From Flavobacteriales bacterium (GTDB taxonomy: Bacteria > Bacteroidota > Bacteroidia > Flavobacteriales_D > Crocinitomicaceae), in assembly GCA_013373595.1 (NCBI GenBank), contig JABXHO010000029.1, positions 1-59,664 of the forward strand: a DNA stretch of 59,664 bases. Reading direction: 5' to 3'. Made by a program: the position numbers and the translations under genes. This document shows positions 11,801 to 20,000 of this stretch, piece by piece. Within the stretch, counting starts at the first letter, position 1; each line of letters opens with the position of its first letter. The notes beneath the pieces were generated by a model, which was not told the origin of the DNA, did not search any database, and worked only from the letters and a program-made list of their open reading frames with translations.

Positions 11801-12200
11801 TTTCAAGGAGTTTAATTGTAGTCCCATCAGTTCTGGGTTGATTTGAGTATGATATACTTGCTTCGCTCCAACTACTCTCAAAGCGTTCTAACAAAAAATC
11901 TTCATTACCACTCGTTGTATAGCCCGTGTGCTTATACAGAAATAGTTTTGCAGAAGAAATAACAGCGTTTTCAGGAATACTAGTTAAATCAACCTGAATA
12001 GCTGTTCGAAACATCGCAACTCTAACATCTTTGGAGCCCGCAACGAGCACTTCACTATTTCCATAATTAGAGGATGGACTCCCAGACACTAGGTACGCGT
12101 CTTTCGACAAGGGGATATTAACCGTTGTTTGAGCAAAACTTAAATGCCACTGCAACAAAGTCCCCAAACACATTAATGTGCACAGAAAAATTCGTTTCAT
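8844..12200 (-). CDS. DNRLRE-domain surface protein with SprB-type repeat (1118 aa)
   Basis: A signal peptide (about residues 1-23, ending LSFA/QTT) is followed by a DNRLRE domain at about 25-195: VNIPLSKDAYLVSGSPSSNYG, RTAIQVDL, ISSAKLFLYKHTG. These are beta-sandwich modules of secreted proteins. A SprB-like repeat follows at about 200-270 (ATDSTTNDGSISPDISGGSG, then YSWIEG and VTDDSTSEELY), typical of gliding adhesins. A second DNRLRE-like region lies near 285-465. The C-terminal half is beta-rich without a clear domain, and I do not see a T9SS sorting motif at the end. It is the second gene of the operon, 8 bases after the small secreted protein and 5 bases before the OmpH-like gene. Likely exported to the surface. 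Confidence 0.85.
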   Translation of the reverse strand: MKRIFLCTLMCLGTLLQWHLSFAQTTVNIPLSKDAYLVSGSPSSNYGNSEVLVAGSKDVRVAMFRTAIQVDLTSIPENAVISSAKLFLYKHTGYTTSGNEDFLLERFESSWSEASISYSNQPRTDGTTIKLLEKANGLYSFDITSDVINMYNGTQVNYGWLLRAGNETVNYSEEYFYSKEYKSAPFRPYVEVVYSSPFIVADAVINHATDSTTNDGSISPDISGGSGNYTYSWIEGSSGSNLGSSASLNGLSSGWYGVHVTDDSTSEELYMAFIVGAKDGEFTVDFNPGPNYTDDAMIYDLVRNGVDYGENNYGTYSLFRAENWTYGSWYDSRSLLKFRLWMDPTFNINKADLYLSGYDHYPLSRPNTSEFRKIIEPWEENEVTHYSQPTIGSTPLEVLSATPQGNENKVVDMRSFWDEWALSNTENYGVMFQLQLYNDQYTRMKYYSSDAADPATHPWMKFELAIPVSASWNDSTELGEVQVDISSLSTTGPYHYMISRVPIADLSETYSYMIDSIGMPVDSVQFFTGNSASNTHIFSSVVAGTHFVAVFDANGNRILDQTVDVYGDLTLESGSTGLESMKNTIRANSGGIGVGSVELYTVQGDDVGFVAKLDPLSASPQFIGFAGSTIQVDSYTDLEYGIYFDGTSVRTIQSGSLSAPLSINFDVREVQFQVVDDVLTMKANQQLLVTKSLPTEYTYKLGVGIQDGASITMMNFNLLPFMHEIVTYRFRPNVIRHLNCGGDQTAIISFSVASSNNTSQFTYSVTHQETGLSAGSGSLFFNSSATPITSFTNGTPLLPGIYVVEYVYSGQTYTGEIDLGYEAFWEQRDPEYMEVPNTYSLLVSGHDELTFLGALSKNIIRHDQEGWVEFTTVLMNDDELSMFRPTTLNPNSSPYSMAILTEEFASFFKMSVFNNYYWSQLFSPSQGYSSYMSLNDNSRIRVKFTTSGGGSGNGEIFLYENGVLKEKVDRGNSATVARFTSILNGDGFRDVITSFPCPQPSLMYGHLKYSLDGFYHIMNEGQIRFVFDQEYDADDLKFNIYNQNDELVKTQADYPALATTYGDNYLEIDVSTNGYCIGRGFFYLEVINSKKEKLYMRFFNNYTSEFCTDYINANQSND

Positions 12201-12208
12201 AGGAAAGA

Positions 12209-12610
12209 TTATGGATAATTAATTTCGATTGGAGAGAGATAATTCAGCTGAAAATTCTGCAATTGTACTTTAACAGAGTACTGTCCAGTTGAATCTAGGT
12301 ATCCAACTGGAACTGAAAGAACATTTCCGGAAATATACCCTTCTTGTAAAAGCTCTGCATGACTATACTTCACTCTGGCCATTGGTCGATTATTTGACTG
12401 GTCGTATACGCTAATCATAACTTTACCGACAAAATCAGTATCATTCACCCAAATATCAGCCTTCATTGTTTCTGAAGGAATTAACGTATCCATCGCTAAA
12501 GTGGAATCAGTTACAAAAGAAATTGACACCGAAACTGAATCTAATTGTGAGAAAGAAGTATTACAATAGAGACAGAATGAAATGGTTAGAAGTAAAAAAT
12601 GGTTAATCAT
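12209..12610 (-). CDS. Small secreted protein, unknown function
   Basis: 133 residues with a signal peptide (MINHFLLLTISFCLYC ... SFS, cut before QLDS). The mature part is an all-beta stretch with a DIWVNDTDFVGKVMISVYD segment like an immunoglobulin-type sandwich, about 110 residues. There are no motifs that give a function. It is the first gene of the six-gene minus-strand operon and lies 8 bases before the DNRLRE protein, so it is probably a partner of that surface protein. Only the hydrophobic leader and context support the call. Confidence 0.7.
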   Translation of the reverse strand: MINHFLLLTISFCLYCNTSFSQLDSVSVSISFVTDSTLAMDTLIPSETMKADIWVNDTDFVGKVMISVYDQSNNRPMARVKYSHAELLQEGYISGNVLSVPVGYLDSTGQYSVKVQLQNFQLNYLSPIEINYP

Positions 12611-12987
12611 TACGGTATTTTTTATTAGGCATTATAAATATTGGAATTTTCACCTATTCGGCGAAGAAAAGCATTAAACGTAGTGAATGTACTTAAGTTA
12701 TTAACTTCACTGTTGCACAAACAGCTACGATTTTATTAAGTATTCTCGATTATGAAATTGATCAAAAGTGGCCGGGGTCATTTGTATTCAGGTTTAGTAA
12801 TGTAGAAGGTTCTTCGAAGGATGCAAGGCTCGTTTCTCAACTCGCTTATAATCTATCTTATTTTTTTCTTTATCTCGGTTTATTAAGTATGGCGTAAATG
12901 TACATTTTTTTTTGAAATGAACACCCTCGAATTTCCTAACGGTCGTTTTTAGCTTCTAAAAGACACTCATTTTAATATATACTGTCC
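12611..12987. other. Intergenic region (377 bases), probable 5' region of the surface operon
   Basis: No open frame of note. It should hold the promoter of the six-gene operon that starts at 12610, but I find no perfect TTTG/TAnnTTTG pair; weak -7-like matches on the minus strand lie at 12675-12682 (TACGTTTA) and 12895-12902 (TACATTTA). A possible hairpin is formed by AGTGAA (12682-12687) and TTCACT (12706-12711), enclosing a small palindrome AAGTTATTAACTT. No convincing terminator for the LytTR gene at 12988 is visible. Confidence 0.4.
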
Positions 12988-13731
12988 TTATACCTTTCTA
13001 ATGAATTGCGAAAACTTCTCACGCTTGCTTCTTGACACATCAACGAGATAGCCATCTTCCATCTCAACTTTTCCGCCGTCCGATTTTAGATACTTCAAAA
13101 TACGGTTCACGTTGATCAAATGGGATTTGTGTGTCCTGAAAAATATGCTTTGGGGCAAAACATTTTCAAAATCCTTTAAGTTTCTAGATACTGTCATTTT
13201 CTTTTCACCTGCCAGAATTAACTTCACATAGCTTCGATCAGCTTCAATTCGAATGATATCATTGATTTGTACAAAATCAAAACCATGAATCGTCGGTATT
13301 GCAATTTTCTGATGGTTATTCTCATATACATTCATCATCGCTTGCAATTGATTTTTCTGAAATCCACGCTCTTCTTCCGAGTTGGTTCTTATTTTCGAAA
13401 TACTCTGTTTTAGCAGTTCTATGTCAATCGGCTTTAGCAGATAATCCACCGCGCTATACTGAAAAGCTTTTACGGCATATTCATTGTAGGCGGTAACGAA
13501 AATCACATTTATCCTACTTGAATCAATACAGTCCAATAAATCGAATCCTGTTCCATTCGGCATTTCAATATCCAGAAAGACTACATTAGGATTAGTTGAT
13601 TGAATTAATTTGACACCTTCTAGGGCTGAACTTGCTTCCCCCGTTACGGTCACATCCTCGCAGAACTCTTCCAAAATTAAACTCAAATTTTTCCGTGCAT
13701 CCGCCTCATCATCTATTATAACTGCTATCAT
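12988..13731 (-). CDS. LytTR-family response regulator (pair 1)
   Basis: 247 residues. The receiver domain (about 1-118) has the acidic pair Asp7/Asp8, phospho-acceptor Asp54 (VVFLDIEMPNGTG), Thr80 and Lys100 (VDYLLKPID). The LytTR DNA-binding domain occupies about 140-245 (IIRIEADRSYVKLIL ... FFRTHKSHLINVNRI). Such proteins bind pairs of direct repeats and usually control surface or stress genes. The ATG overlaps the sensor kinase stop by four bases (ATGA), so the pair is co-translated. I found no strong duplicated operator near this pair, unlike pair 2. Confidence 0.95.
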   Translation of the reverse strand: MIAVIIDDEADARKNLSLILEEFCEDVTVTGEASSALEGVKLIQSTNPNVVFLDIEMPNGTGFDLLDCIDSSRINVIFVTAYNEYAVKAFQYSAVDYLLKPIDIELLKQSISKIRTNSEEERGFQKNQLQAMMNVYENNHQKIAIPTIHGFDFVQINDIIRIEADRSYVKLILAGEKKMTVSRNLKDFENVLPQSIFFRTHKSHLINVNRILKYLKSDGGKVEMEDGYLVDVSRSKREKFSQFIRKV

Positions 13732-16682
13732 TCTATTACTGGGATTGAAAAATATACTCGTGTTCCAACTATTTCACCTTGATCGTCGATTCGATCTTCC
13801 ACTTCAAAAAGAAAATGCGTGCTCGACTCCTCGTGCAACAACCCTAATCTTCTTTTGGTGATGGATACACCCGAAGACTTAGCTGTGCTATGTTGTTTCG
13901 ATCGATTTTTTAATGCCGCATCTCTTCCTACTCCGTCATCAAGTACTTCACAAAAGAATTGCTCGCCAATCGAATCAATTTTTATCTGAACAGTTCCTCC
14001 TTCTTCTTTGGACATCAATCCATGCCAGATCGAATTTTCGACAAAAGGCTGAATGAGTAGTGTTGGTATTTTTGAAGATTCATCGATATCGTCTGAAACC
14101 TCGATTGTCCATTGCAATTTATTTTTAAAACGGAGTGTTTCGAGTTCAAGGTATAATTTTAAGGCTTTCAATTCGTCATCAATTGGCACCCAAATCTTCT
14201 TAGAGTTCTCTAGCGTTAACCTCATCAACCCAGAAAATTTCACCAAATATTCATTCGCAATTAAGCGTTCATTTTCAAGAATAAATCGTTGAATCGAATT
14301 CATTGAATTAAAAATGAAGTGCGGATTCATTTGCGCTGTCATCGCATGTTGCTGAAATTTCTTGATTTCATTTTTCAACTCATTGGTTTGATGCAATTTT
14401 CGAACTCTTCTTCGATAGAGAAGAATAGTAACTACAACAACAAAAAGGAACATCAACAAGATGAACCACCACGTTTCCCAGAATGGAAGAGCGATAGCCA
14501 GAGGAATAGCCTTACTTACCTCCCAATTACCCTCTGGGTCAAACACCTCAATTTCTAATGTATAAGAACCACTAGGAACGGAAAAGAACATCGCCTTTAA
14601 CTCTTTAGTGTACTGCCATTTAGCGTTCAACCCACTAAGTCGATAACGATAATGATAATTGCCTGGTGTTTCAAATCCAACAGCTATGAACCTCACTTCA
14701 ATATCATTTTCGTCGTAGTGTAGATCCAACAATCTATTTTCTTCCACGATTTTTCCGTTCAACTTAAGACCATTGACATGAAGTTGCGGTTTCGATTTCG
14801 ACCTGAATGATTCATTGATATTGATGAGACTAACTCCTTTTGAAGAACTCACACACAGTTGATCACCAGATATTGATATGTCAGTTAACAAATTGGAAAT
14901 CAATCCGTCTGATTTTTGAATGACAGTAACCTTTTTCTGTCTAGGATCTATTCGAAAAAGCCCAACACTCGATGTCCCCCAAATGATGCCATTCTTATCT
15001 TTTCGCAGTTGTTTTATGAAAGTACTCTTCACAACTGGCCCTAAATCAACAGGTGAAATGGATTTCTTTGTTGGATCAAAAAGCACAATTCCTCCCTGAG
15101 CATTCGAACACCAGATATCATTGTTATCGAGCTGTACAATTCCAGAAACCGAAATGTTTTCCACGTATGGAATTAAGGTTTCTGTCTCCAAATCAAATCG
15201 AAAGATTCCTCTATCAGAGATCGTCCAGATGTTTTTCTGATGGTCGACTAGTTGGTCTTGCAATCGATTTTGCTTCATCCGATCCGTCTCAAAAAGAATT
15301 GTATTCGTATTCCTATCCCATAAACAAGCACCAAATGACCCAGCCATAGAGAACACATTATAGTTGTACTTTAACATCCTTTTACAACTGAATATGGAAG
15401 AATTTAGATTTACCGGTCTTGCGAATTCAGACATTATCTCCCTCCCAACGCTATCAAATCGAGAGAATCTCGCTGGAGCATGAACATATAATTCGTTATC
15501 AAAAAAATCCATTCCTAAAATATATGCTCCCCCTTGCACAAACCCTTTTTTTTCAGCTGTTAAGATGGAGATTATGTCAATAACACCCGACTCATACCCA
15601 ACTGCCAATTGATCATTTTCCAAGAAAATTTTAGTCACTAAACTTTCCGATAACTCTTCGCCTATTTCGTAGTTCCAAACATGAAATGGCTTAAAACAGT
15701 GTGCTCCTACGCCTGTTTCAACTACCCAAACATTTTCATCATCATCGAGTAACTCAGGAATAAAAATCCCTTTAGAAAATATCTCATACTCTCTAGTTTG
15801 ACTATTATCCATTAAAAACAACCCCTTTCCTTGACTTCCTAACCAAACCTTATCGTCTTGTCGAATAATCTGATTATTCCCTCTATTCGAAATTGAAAAT
15901 TCCAAGTTATTTGGATCCATTAAGACCTCGTGAGAACCTGTTAAGATTGTTAATGAATCCCTATCCCCATAGCACGTGCGCTTGGGTACAATCATCGTTT
16001 CTCCCCATTCGGGATGCCGGAATTTTCTACGCTCTACCAATCCATTCTCATCATAAATGGATATCTGATAGTCTTTACTAAGGCTTAATTCTCTACTCTC
16101 TTTTTTCTCTAATTTTGAAAATAAATTTTCTTCTTTGCCAGTTAAAAAGACCTGATACTGGCTCTCTTTATCCATTTCGTGAATAATACCTTCAGAATTA
16201 ATATGAACCAATCCGCTGTATTTATATGATAGGTACAATTCTTCACCTGCCAAGTGTATCCCTTGGATAATCGCTGTTTCTTTGAAAAAGGTGGATAAAC
16301 TTTTCGCATATCTGGATATAACGACCTTTCCATTTTCAATGTAGCACAATTCATTATTCATCACCCCACACCACATCTTCCCAGAATCATCTTCATGCAG
16401 AACAAACACATCTGGATGTGGCAGTCCCTCATTCACTCCAAAATACTCGAAGGTGTATCCATCGAAACGACTCACTCCATTATCCGTAGCGAACCAAATT
16501 GCACCATCCCTCGCTTGTATAATATCATACACGGTTGAGGATGGTAATCCTTCTTCCATCGTGTAAGTAGTATACGCTGGTTTTTGAGCCACTAACCATG
16601 GACTTAGGACACAGAACAATATTGTAGTGATTATTCTAATGAAGTGATTATTTTTTGATGATTTCTTTATCCATCTTCCCAT
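13728..16682 (-). CDS. Beta-propeller sensor histidine kinase, LytS/YehU type (pair 1)
   Basis: 984 residues. Signal peptide at about 1-32; periplasmic two-component-regulator propeller blades from about 40 to 640 (for example GLPSSTVYDIIQARDGAIWF and GVSRFDGYTF); a Y_Y_Y-type Ig domain near 645-725 (YHYRYRLSGLNAKWQYT); one transmembrane helix near 733-753; then a His_kinase domain. The phospho-acceptor is about His788 in QMNPHFIFNSMNS, with N-box QPFVENSIWHG and glycine box DDGVGRD. The architecture is an outside-in sensor whose periplasmic propeller binds an unknown ligand and phosphorylates the partner LytTR protein encoded next with a four-base overlap. Paralogous to the kinase at 35083-38079. 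Confidence 0.95.
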   Translation of the reverse strand: MGRWIKKSSKNNHFIRIITTILFCVLSPWLVAQKPAYTTYTMEEGLPSSTVYDIIQARDGAIWFATDNGVSRFDGYTFEYFGVNEGLPHPDVFVLHEDDSGKMWCGVMNNELCYIENGKVVISRYAKSLSTFFKETAIIQGIHLAGEELYLSYKYSGLVHINSEGIIHEMDKESQYQVFLTGKEENLFSKLEKKESRELSLSKDYQISIYDENGLVERRKFRHPEWGETMIVPKRTCYGDRDSLTILTGSHEVLMDPNNLEFSISNRGNNQIIRQDDKVWLGSQGKGLFLMDNSQTREYEIFSKGIFIPELLDDDENVWVVETGVGAHCFKPFHVWNYEIGEELSESLVTKIFLENDQLAVGYESGVIDIISILTAEKKGFVQGGAYILGMDFFDNELYVHAPARFSRFDSVGREIMSEFARPVNLNSSIFSCKRMLKYNYNVFSMAGSFGACLWDRNTNTILFETDRMKQNRLQDQLVDHQKNIWTISDRGIFRFDLETETLIPYVENISVSGIVQLDNNDIWCSNAQGGIVLFDPTKKSISPVDLGPVVKSTFIKQLRKDKNGIIWGTSSVGLFRIDPRQKKVTVIQKSDGLISNLLTDISISGDQLCVSSSKGVSLININESFRSKSKPQLHVNGLKLNGKIVEENRLLDLHYDENDIEVRFIAVGFETPGNYHYRYRLSGLNAKWQYTKELKAMFFSVPSGSYTLEIEVFDPEGNWEVSKAIPLAIALPFWETWWFILLMFLFVVVVTILLYRRRVRKLHQTNELKNEIKKFQQHAMTAQMNPHFIFNSMNSIQRFILENERLIANEYLVKFSGLMRLTLENSKKIWVPIDDELKALKLYLELETLRFKNKLQWTIEVSDDIDESSKIPTLLIQPFVENSIWHGLMSKEEGGTVQIKIDSIGEQFFCEVLDDGVGRDAALKNRSKQHSTAKSSGVSITKRRLGLLHEESSTHFLFEVEDRIDDQGEIVGTRVYFSIPVIE

Positions 16683-16868
16683 AAAAAAACCACCCGCTCA
16701 AAACTAAGAGCAGATGGCATTTAGGTAATACGGTCAATCGTATTATTGTAAAAGGTAGGCTACGCAAATGTGCTACTTTTTTCCAATAAACATCATTCGT
16801 AACTTCCCATTGGTAGATATGAGTTTCCGAAGTGGGCGATATCAGTACATTGGCTATTAAATGATTCA
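16683..16868. other. Short intergenic region between T2SS-like operon and kinase gene
   Basis: 186 bases. A short open frame crosses it on the minus strand but has no leader, family signature or good start, so I leave it out. On the minus strand a weak terminator-like hairpin is possible between 16751-16759 and about 16774-16781 (AAAAGTAG pairing with CTACCTTTT), placed as expected for the end of the 13-gene operon. A -7-like TAGTTTTG at 16699-16706 and an alternative TTTG (16765-16768), 22 bases, TACGATTG (16735-16742) are possible promoters for the kinase. Confidence 0.35.
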
Positions 16869-17354
16869 TCATCTCCAAAAAACACGCGTCTCCTTTTGAT
16901 AAATGACCACCATCGAGTCTCTGCCAATTGTCTTAACCAAAATGCCATCATAAAGCGTTTCTCCCTTTCTTAAGGTGTGCTTGTATCCATCTACACTGAG
17001 AATAGCAAGGGGGTTCTTGGATGTTGTTCTACGTACTTGACCATAATATTTTATATCTGGCCAATCGACACCTCTCTTTACTGGACGGGCTACAGGACGG
17101 TTAACCGCAGGATCTGCTGTTTGAGGCGCGGATGCGTTATACGATTTCTTTGTCTCACCAAAAGGGTCACGATAATTCAACTGAATGGAAAAGGTATCTC
17201 GCGAGAGGCTAGCGAACGAAATGGGTTTGTTTCGCGTAGGAGGAGCAATTTCCGTTTCTTCACCAAAAAAACCATCTTTTACACGAAAAAAGGCCTTGTA
17301 CCAAATAAAGGCAACCACTACAATTAGTATCCCTGTAAGTGCTTTGTTTTTCAT
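16869..17354 (-). CDS. PilP/GspC-like bitopic protein of the T2SS/T4P-like machine
   Basis: 161 residues. One N-terminal transmembrane helix (about 5-24, LTGILIVVVAFIWYKAFF), a proline-rich linker (about 85-98), then a small beta domain at about 100-160 with YYGQVRRTTSKNPLAILSVD and HTLRKGETLYDG. That last pattern (short beta-barrel with LAxL.VdG..h.l..Ge.. layout) is typical of PilP and of the homology region of GspC, which join the inner-membrane platform to the secretin. It is the last gene of the operon and its ATG overlaps the lipoprotein stop by four bases. Assignment rests on topology, size, context and this short motif. Confidence 0.7.
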   Translation of the reverse strand: MKNKALTGILIVVVAFIWYKAFFRVKDGFFGEETEIAPPTRNKPISFASLSRDTFSIQLNYRDPFGETKKSYNASAPQTADPAVNRPVARPVKRGVDWPDIKYYGQVRRTTSKNPLAILSVDGYKHTLRKGETLYDGILVKTIGRDSMVVIYQKETRVFWR

Positions 17355-18319
17355 AAAGTCACTGTAACCTGATTGACTGCTGACACCCCTGCTGAATTTC
17401 CTGCTTCATCCGTATTGGTTACGCGCCAGTAATAAGTATCTGGCGTCAAATCAACGTCTGTGGTATTTCCAATAATGGATACAGTGTTGGAAATAGCTCC
17501 AAAAGCAGCATCAGTTGCAATTTCCAGGGTTGATGTTATCGGAGATTGGACCGTTCCTACATCCGTACCATTGCTCCACGAAAAAGTGATAGTTCCCTGC
17601 TGAACGCTTGTTAAATCACCTGGATTTGTGAGAATAGCAAGATTGGGGTCCGTTTCGTCAATCAAAAGTTGATGGATCGTAAAAGGAGTTTCAACCGCTC
17701 CAAAATACGCCTTCACCCCCCATTGATACTCTCCCTCTGAAAGCAATCCACTTGGAACCGTATAGTTCGATGTAAAGATACCATTCTGAGCTTCAATCTC
17801 AGTACCAGTGGAGAAATCACTTCCCTGACGAATCGAAAATTCGTAGCTCGTTGCCCCAGACACAGGTATCCAAGAGAACCCATTTGAAAATTGTGCGTTT
17901 TCATACGCTCCATCAGCGGGATAGTCCAACACAACAGAACCTCCTGTTCCTCCTGAAGGCTGAACGCCGACCCAAAATTTAACTGGGCCAAGAATTTGAG
18001 ACTCATACCCTCCATTTAATGCGGTTAATCGTAACTCGTATTCATTTGAATCTAGGTCATAGAAGAAGTCTGTTCCTGTAACGATCGTATCCAACGGATA
18101 AGAACTGATCGATGTGAAACTAGGAGAAACCACCTCTAAATGGTATTTCGACGCACCTTCCAATTCTTCCCATTTGAAATGAACTGGATTTTGATTCACT
18201 GTATCGTTTACCGAAGGTAAAATCAGGACAGGCGTATCCTCTGTGATATCTTCTGCTACTACCTTATCGCAACTTGTTGCAAGAATGCCTAAACCTATAA
18301 GTATTAATAATGCTCTCAT
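17351..18319 (-). CDS. Ig/FN3-like lipoprotein in the T2SS/T4P-like operon
   Basis: 322 residues with a type II signal peptide: MRALLILIGLGILATSC, lipidation at Cys17. The mature protein contains about three beta-sandwich repeats of the FN3/Ig type with HFKWEELEGASKYHLEV, FSWIPVSGATSYEFSI and ITFSWSNGTDVG, each a W...A..Y.. pattern common in secreted Bacteroidota proteins. It sits between the PilO-like and PilP-like genes with four-base overlaps on both sides (ATGA), which implies a real part in the machine, for example an outer-membrane accessory to the secretin or a surface subunit. It does not look like a standard pilotin (TPR or small beta type). Confidence 0.8.
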   Translation of the reverse strand: MRALLILIGLGILATSCDKVVAEDITEDTPVLILPSVNDTVNQNPVHFKWEELEGASKYHLEVVSPSFTSISSYPLDTIVTGTDFFYDLDSNEYELRLTALNGGYESQILGPVKFWVGVQPSGGTGGSVVLDYPADGAYENAQFSNGFSWIPVSGATSYEFSIRQGSDFSTGTEIEAQNGIFTSNYTVPSGLLSEGEYQWGVKAYFGAVETPFTIHQLLIDETDPNLAILTNPGDLTSVQQGTITFSWSNGTDVGTVQSPITSTLEIATDAAFGAISNTVSIIGNTTDVDLTPDTYYWRVTNTDEAGNSAGVSAVNQVTVTL

Positions 18320-18843
18320 CTTAAATAGTTTTGAATGAGTATTGTTGTAAATAATCCTTTCTCTCCGTCGGCTTCTTTTTTTGTAAACTCAAATGAAACA
18401 TTGAGAATTTTCGCCAACTTAAATCGTTTTTCCACTTCGTAAAGGAAGCGGACCGTATTGTTGTAATTTCCTCTCAACACCACCCGATGCGTATTGATCG
18501 CGAAATCTGGGTGCTGAAAATGTAGAACTTCATTGATTTCATGTACGGATATCCCTTTCGCATTCGCGGCGAAGAAGTTTAAAAACTCTTGCTGTACCTT
18601 TTCAATAGTATTTCCTTCTTCCCCTAACAAACGATTGAGTTGAGCGATTTCAATTTGCTTGGTTTTAATTTGATCATCCGCCGAGGCTGCTAGCACCAGT
18701 TTTTGCTCGAGCTCCGTTCGGTAGTTTTTGATTTCCAAAGTTGGTCCAAACCCTCTTTTGTACGCAACAGCAGCTAGTAACACACCCAAAACGAGTAGGG
18801 CATAATTTTTCTGTTTGTAGGTATATTTATCAAAGAATGTCAT
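18316..18843 (-). CDS. PilO/GspM-like inner-membrane platform protein
   Basis: 175 residues. Short basic cytoplasmic start, one transmembrane helix at about 12-30 (YALLVLGVLLAAVAYKRGF), a coiled coil at about 35-90, and a C-terminal ferredoxin-like domain with NTHRVVLRGNYNNTVRFLYEVE, which is the pattern seen in PilO and GspM (a V.L.G.y..l..fl..ie motif). These proteins form the periplasmic alignment complex with PilN/GspL. ATGA overlaps join it to the genes on both sides. Family call is by topology and this motif. Confidence 0.75.
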   Translation of the reverse strand: MTFFDKYTYKQKNYALLVLGVLLAAVAYKRGFGPTLEIKNYRTELEQKLVLAASADDQIKTKQIEIAQLNRLLGEEGNTIEKVQQEFLNFFAANAKGISVHEINEVLHFQHPDFAINTHRVVLRGNYNNTVRFLYEVEKRFKLAKILNVSFEFTKKEADGEKGLFTTILIQNYLR

Positions 18844-20000
18844 TCGTCCAACGTAATTTGAAGTTCAAACTCTGCCCAATCTTCCGTCGACTTTAAGTAG
18901 TTCAATAGCTCGACACTTTTCACCCAAGCAAAGCGATCCATTTTCTCAATCCAATCGTCTAGGATTTCGTTATCTTTTGTGATTCCCGCAATCCAAATAT
19001 GCTGTTGATCTACCTCGACACGTTGCTTTTCCTTCAGTTTTCCAACCACGGGAAATACCGTCATATCAGAGAGCGTGATCGATTTTGGAACACTTGCTCC
19101 AATTTCATCCATGTAATAAGATAAGAAACTTGATGCATTTACTCCAGCACTATTGATCAATTGCTCTTTACGTGTTTTTTCTTGAGAGAGTCGATCGAGC
19201 ATCGAAATGTTCTCGGTATGAACCGACAAATCCATCTCCAATTGAGCGATCTGATCATTCAGGTAATTCTGATAGAAATAGTTAATGATGAGCGCCAAGA
19301 AGATCACTCCAACAACACCAATCCCAACAGTCTTGAACTGGTTGTATTGATGAAGGTTCTCTCGATTTGTTTCCCCCTTCTCTTCTCCATCAACGAGCCA
19401 CTGGTTTTCAGCACTTCCATTGATCCGAATTGCTTCAGCCAATAACCCTTGCGTTGTCCAAAAATCGTTACGCCAACTTGCTTTTTCTTTCGGAGTTTCA
19501 GCTCGCTTGAAGGTTTCTACCTTGCCCTGCTTCAGTGCAATTTCGAACTGGGTTGAAACTGACTCATCTTCCAAGATACCGCAAATCGGAGAATAACCAC
19601 AACTCACACCGTAGAGAAACCATTTTTGCTCGTCAAACTGCTTGAGATAATCAGAAAAAAGTGCTTTTCGACAAAACGAAACCGTCATGTTCTCTCCATC
19701 ATCGTAGGTCGTGAATAAGAATTCATTCGGGTTTCCATTCATGATTAAGTCTTGGCGATAATTGCCATTACTTTCAATTTTTCGAGAAAGCACTCCCGTA
19801 CCAAGCACGTGAATGTGATAGGCTTTGTACTTTCCAAAATGTTTGACCACCTCATCCAAATCACCAAATGATTGAAATGAATGATTGGCGCTTGTCCCCA
19901 TACTCAACTTTCCAGCCGAAATCGTACAGTCACCCTGTCCGAAGTCTAAAAAGACGACGACTAAGGAACGTGGATGCCATATATTGGAGAATCTACTCAT
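18840..20000 (-). CDS. GspL-like protein (PilM-like cytoplasmic part plus PilN-like part)
   Basis: 386 residues. Residues about 1-215 are cytoplasmic and resemble a shortened actin-like PilM/GspL domain (VVVFLDFGQGDCTISAG start; later KWFLYGVSCGYSPICGIL). One transmembrane helix lies at about 224-243 (VGIGVVGVIFLALIINYFY), followed by a coiled coil (about 250-290) and a PilN/GspL-type ferredoxin-like fold (PKSITLSDMTVFP ... HIWIAGITKDNEILDDWIEKM). This is the layout of GspL, in which PilM and PilN functions are combined; it recruits the GspE ATPase. Its ATG overlaps the secretin stop as TAATG. Confidence 0.75.
   Translation of the reverse strand: MSRFSNIWHPRSLVVVFLDFGQGDCTISAGKLSMGTSANHSFQSFGDLDEVVKHFGKYKAYHIHVLGTGVLSRKIESNGNYRQDLIMNGNPNEFLFTTYDDGENMTVSFCRKALFSDYLKQFDEQKWFLYGVSCGYSPICGILEDESVSTQFEIALKQGKVETFKRAETPKEKASWRNDFWTTQGLLAEAIRINGSAENQWLVDGEEKGETNRENLHQYNQFKTVGIGVVGVIFLALIINYFYQNYLNDQIAQLEMDLSVHTENISMLDRLSQEKTRKEQLINSAGVNASSFLSYYMDEIGASVPKSITLSDMTVFPVVGKLKEKQRVEVDQQHIWIAGITKDNEILDDWIEKMDRFAWVKSVELLNYLKSTEDWAEFELQITLDE

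Noticed and set aside
12935-12943. A perfect LytTR core (ACCGTTAGG on the minus strand) downstream of LytTR gene 1
   Set aside because: No second core at the 21-base period matches well (5-6 of 9), so it is within chance expectation for a degenerate 9-base motif.
16648-16878. 76-codon minus-strand frame bridging the operon end and the kinase start
   Set aside because: Overlaps both neighbours, no ribosome-site support or recognisable protein features; the gap probably holds a terminator and promoter.
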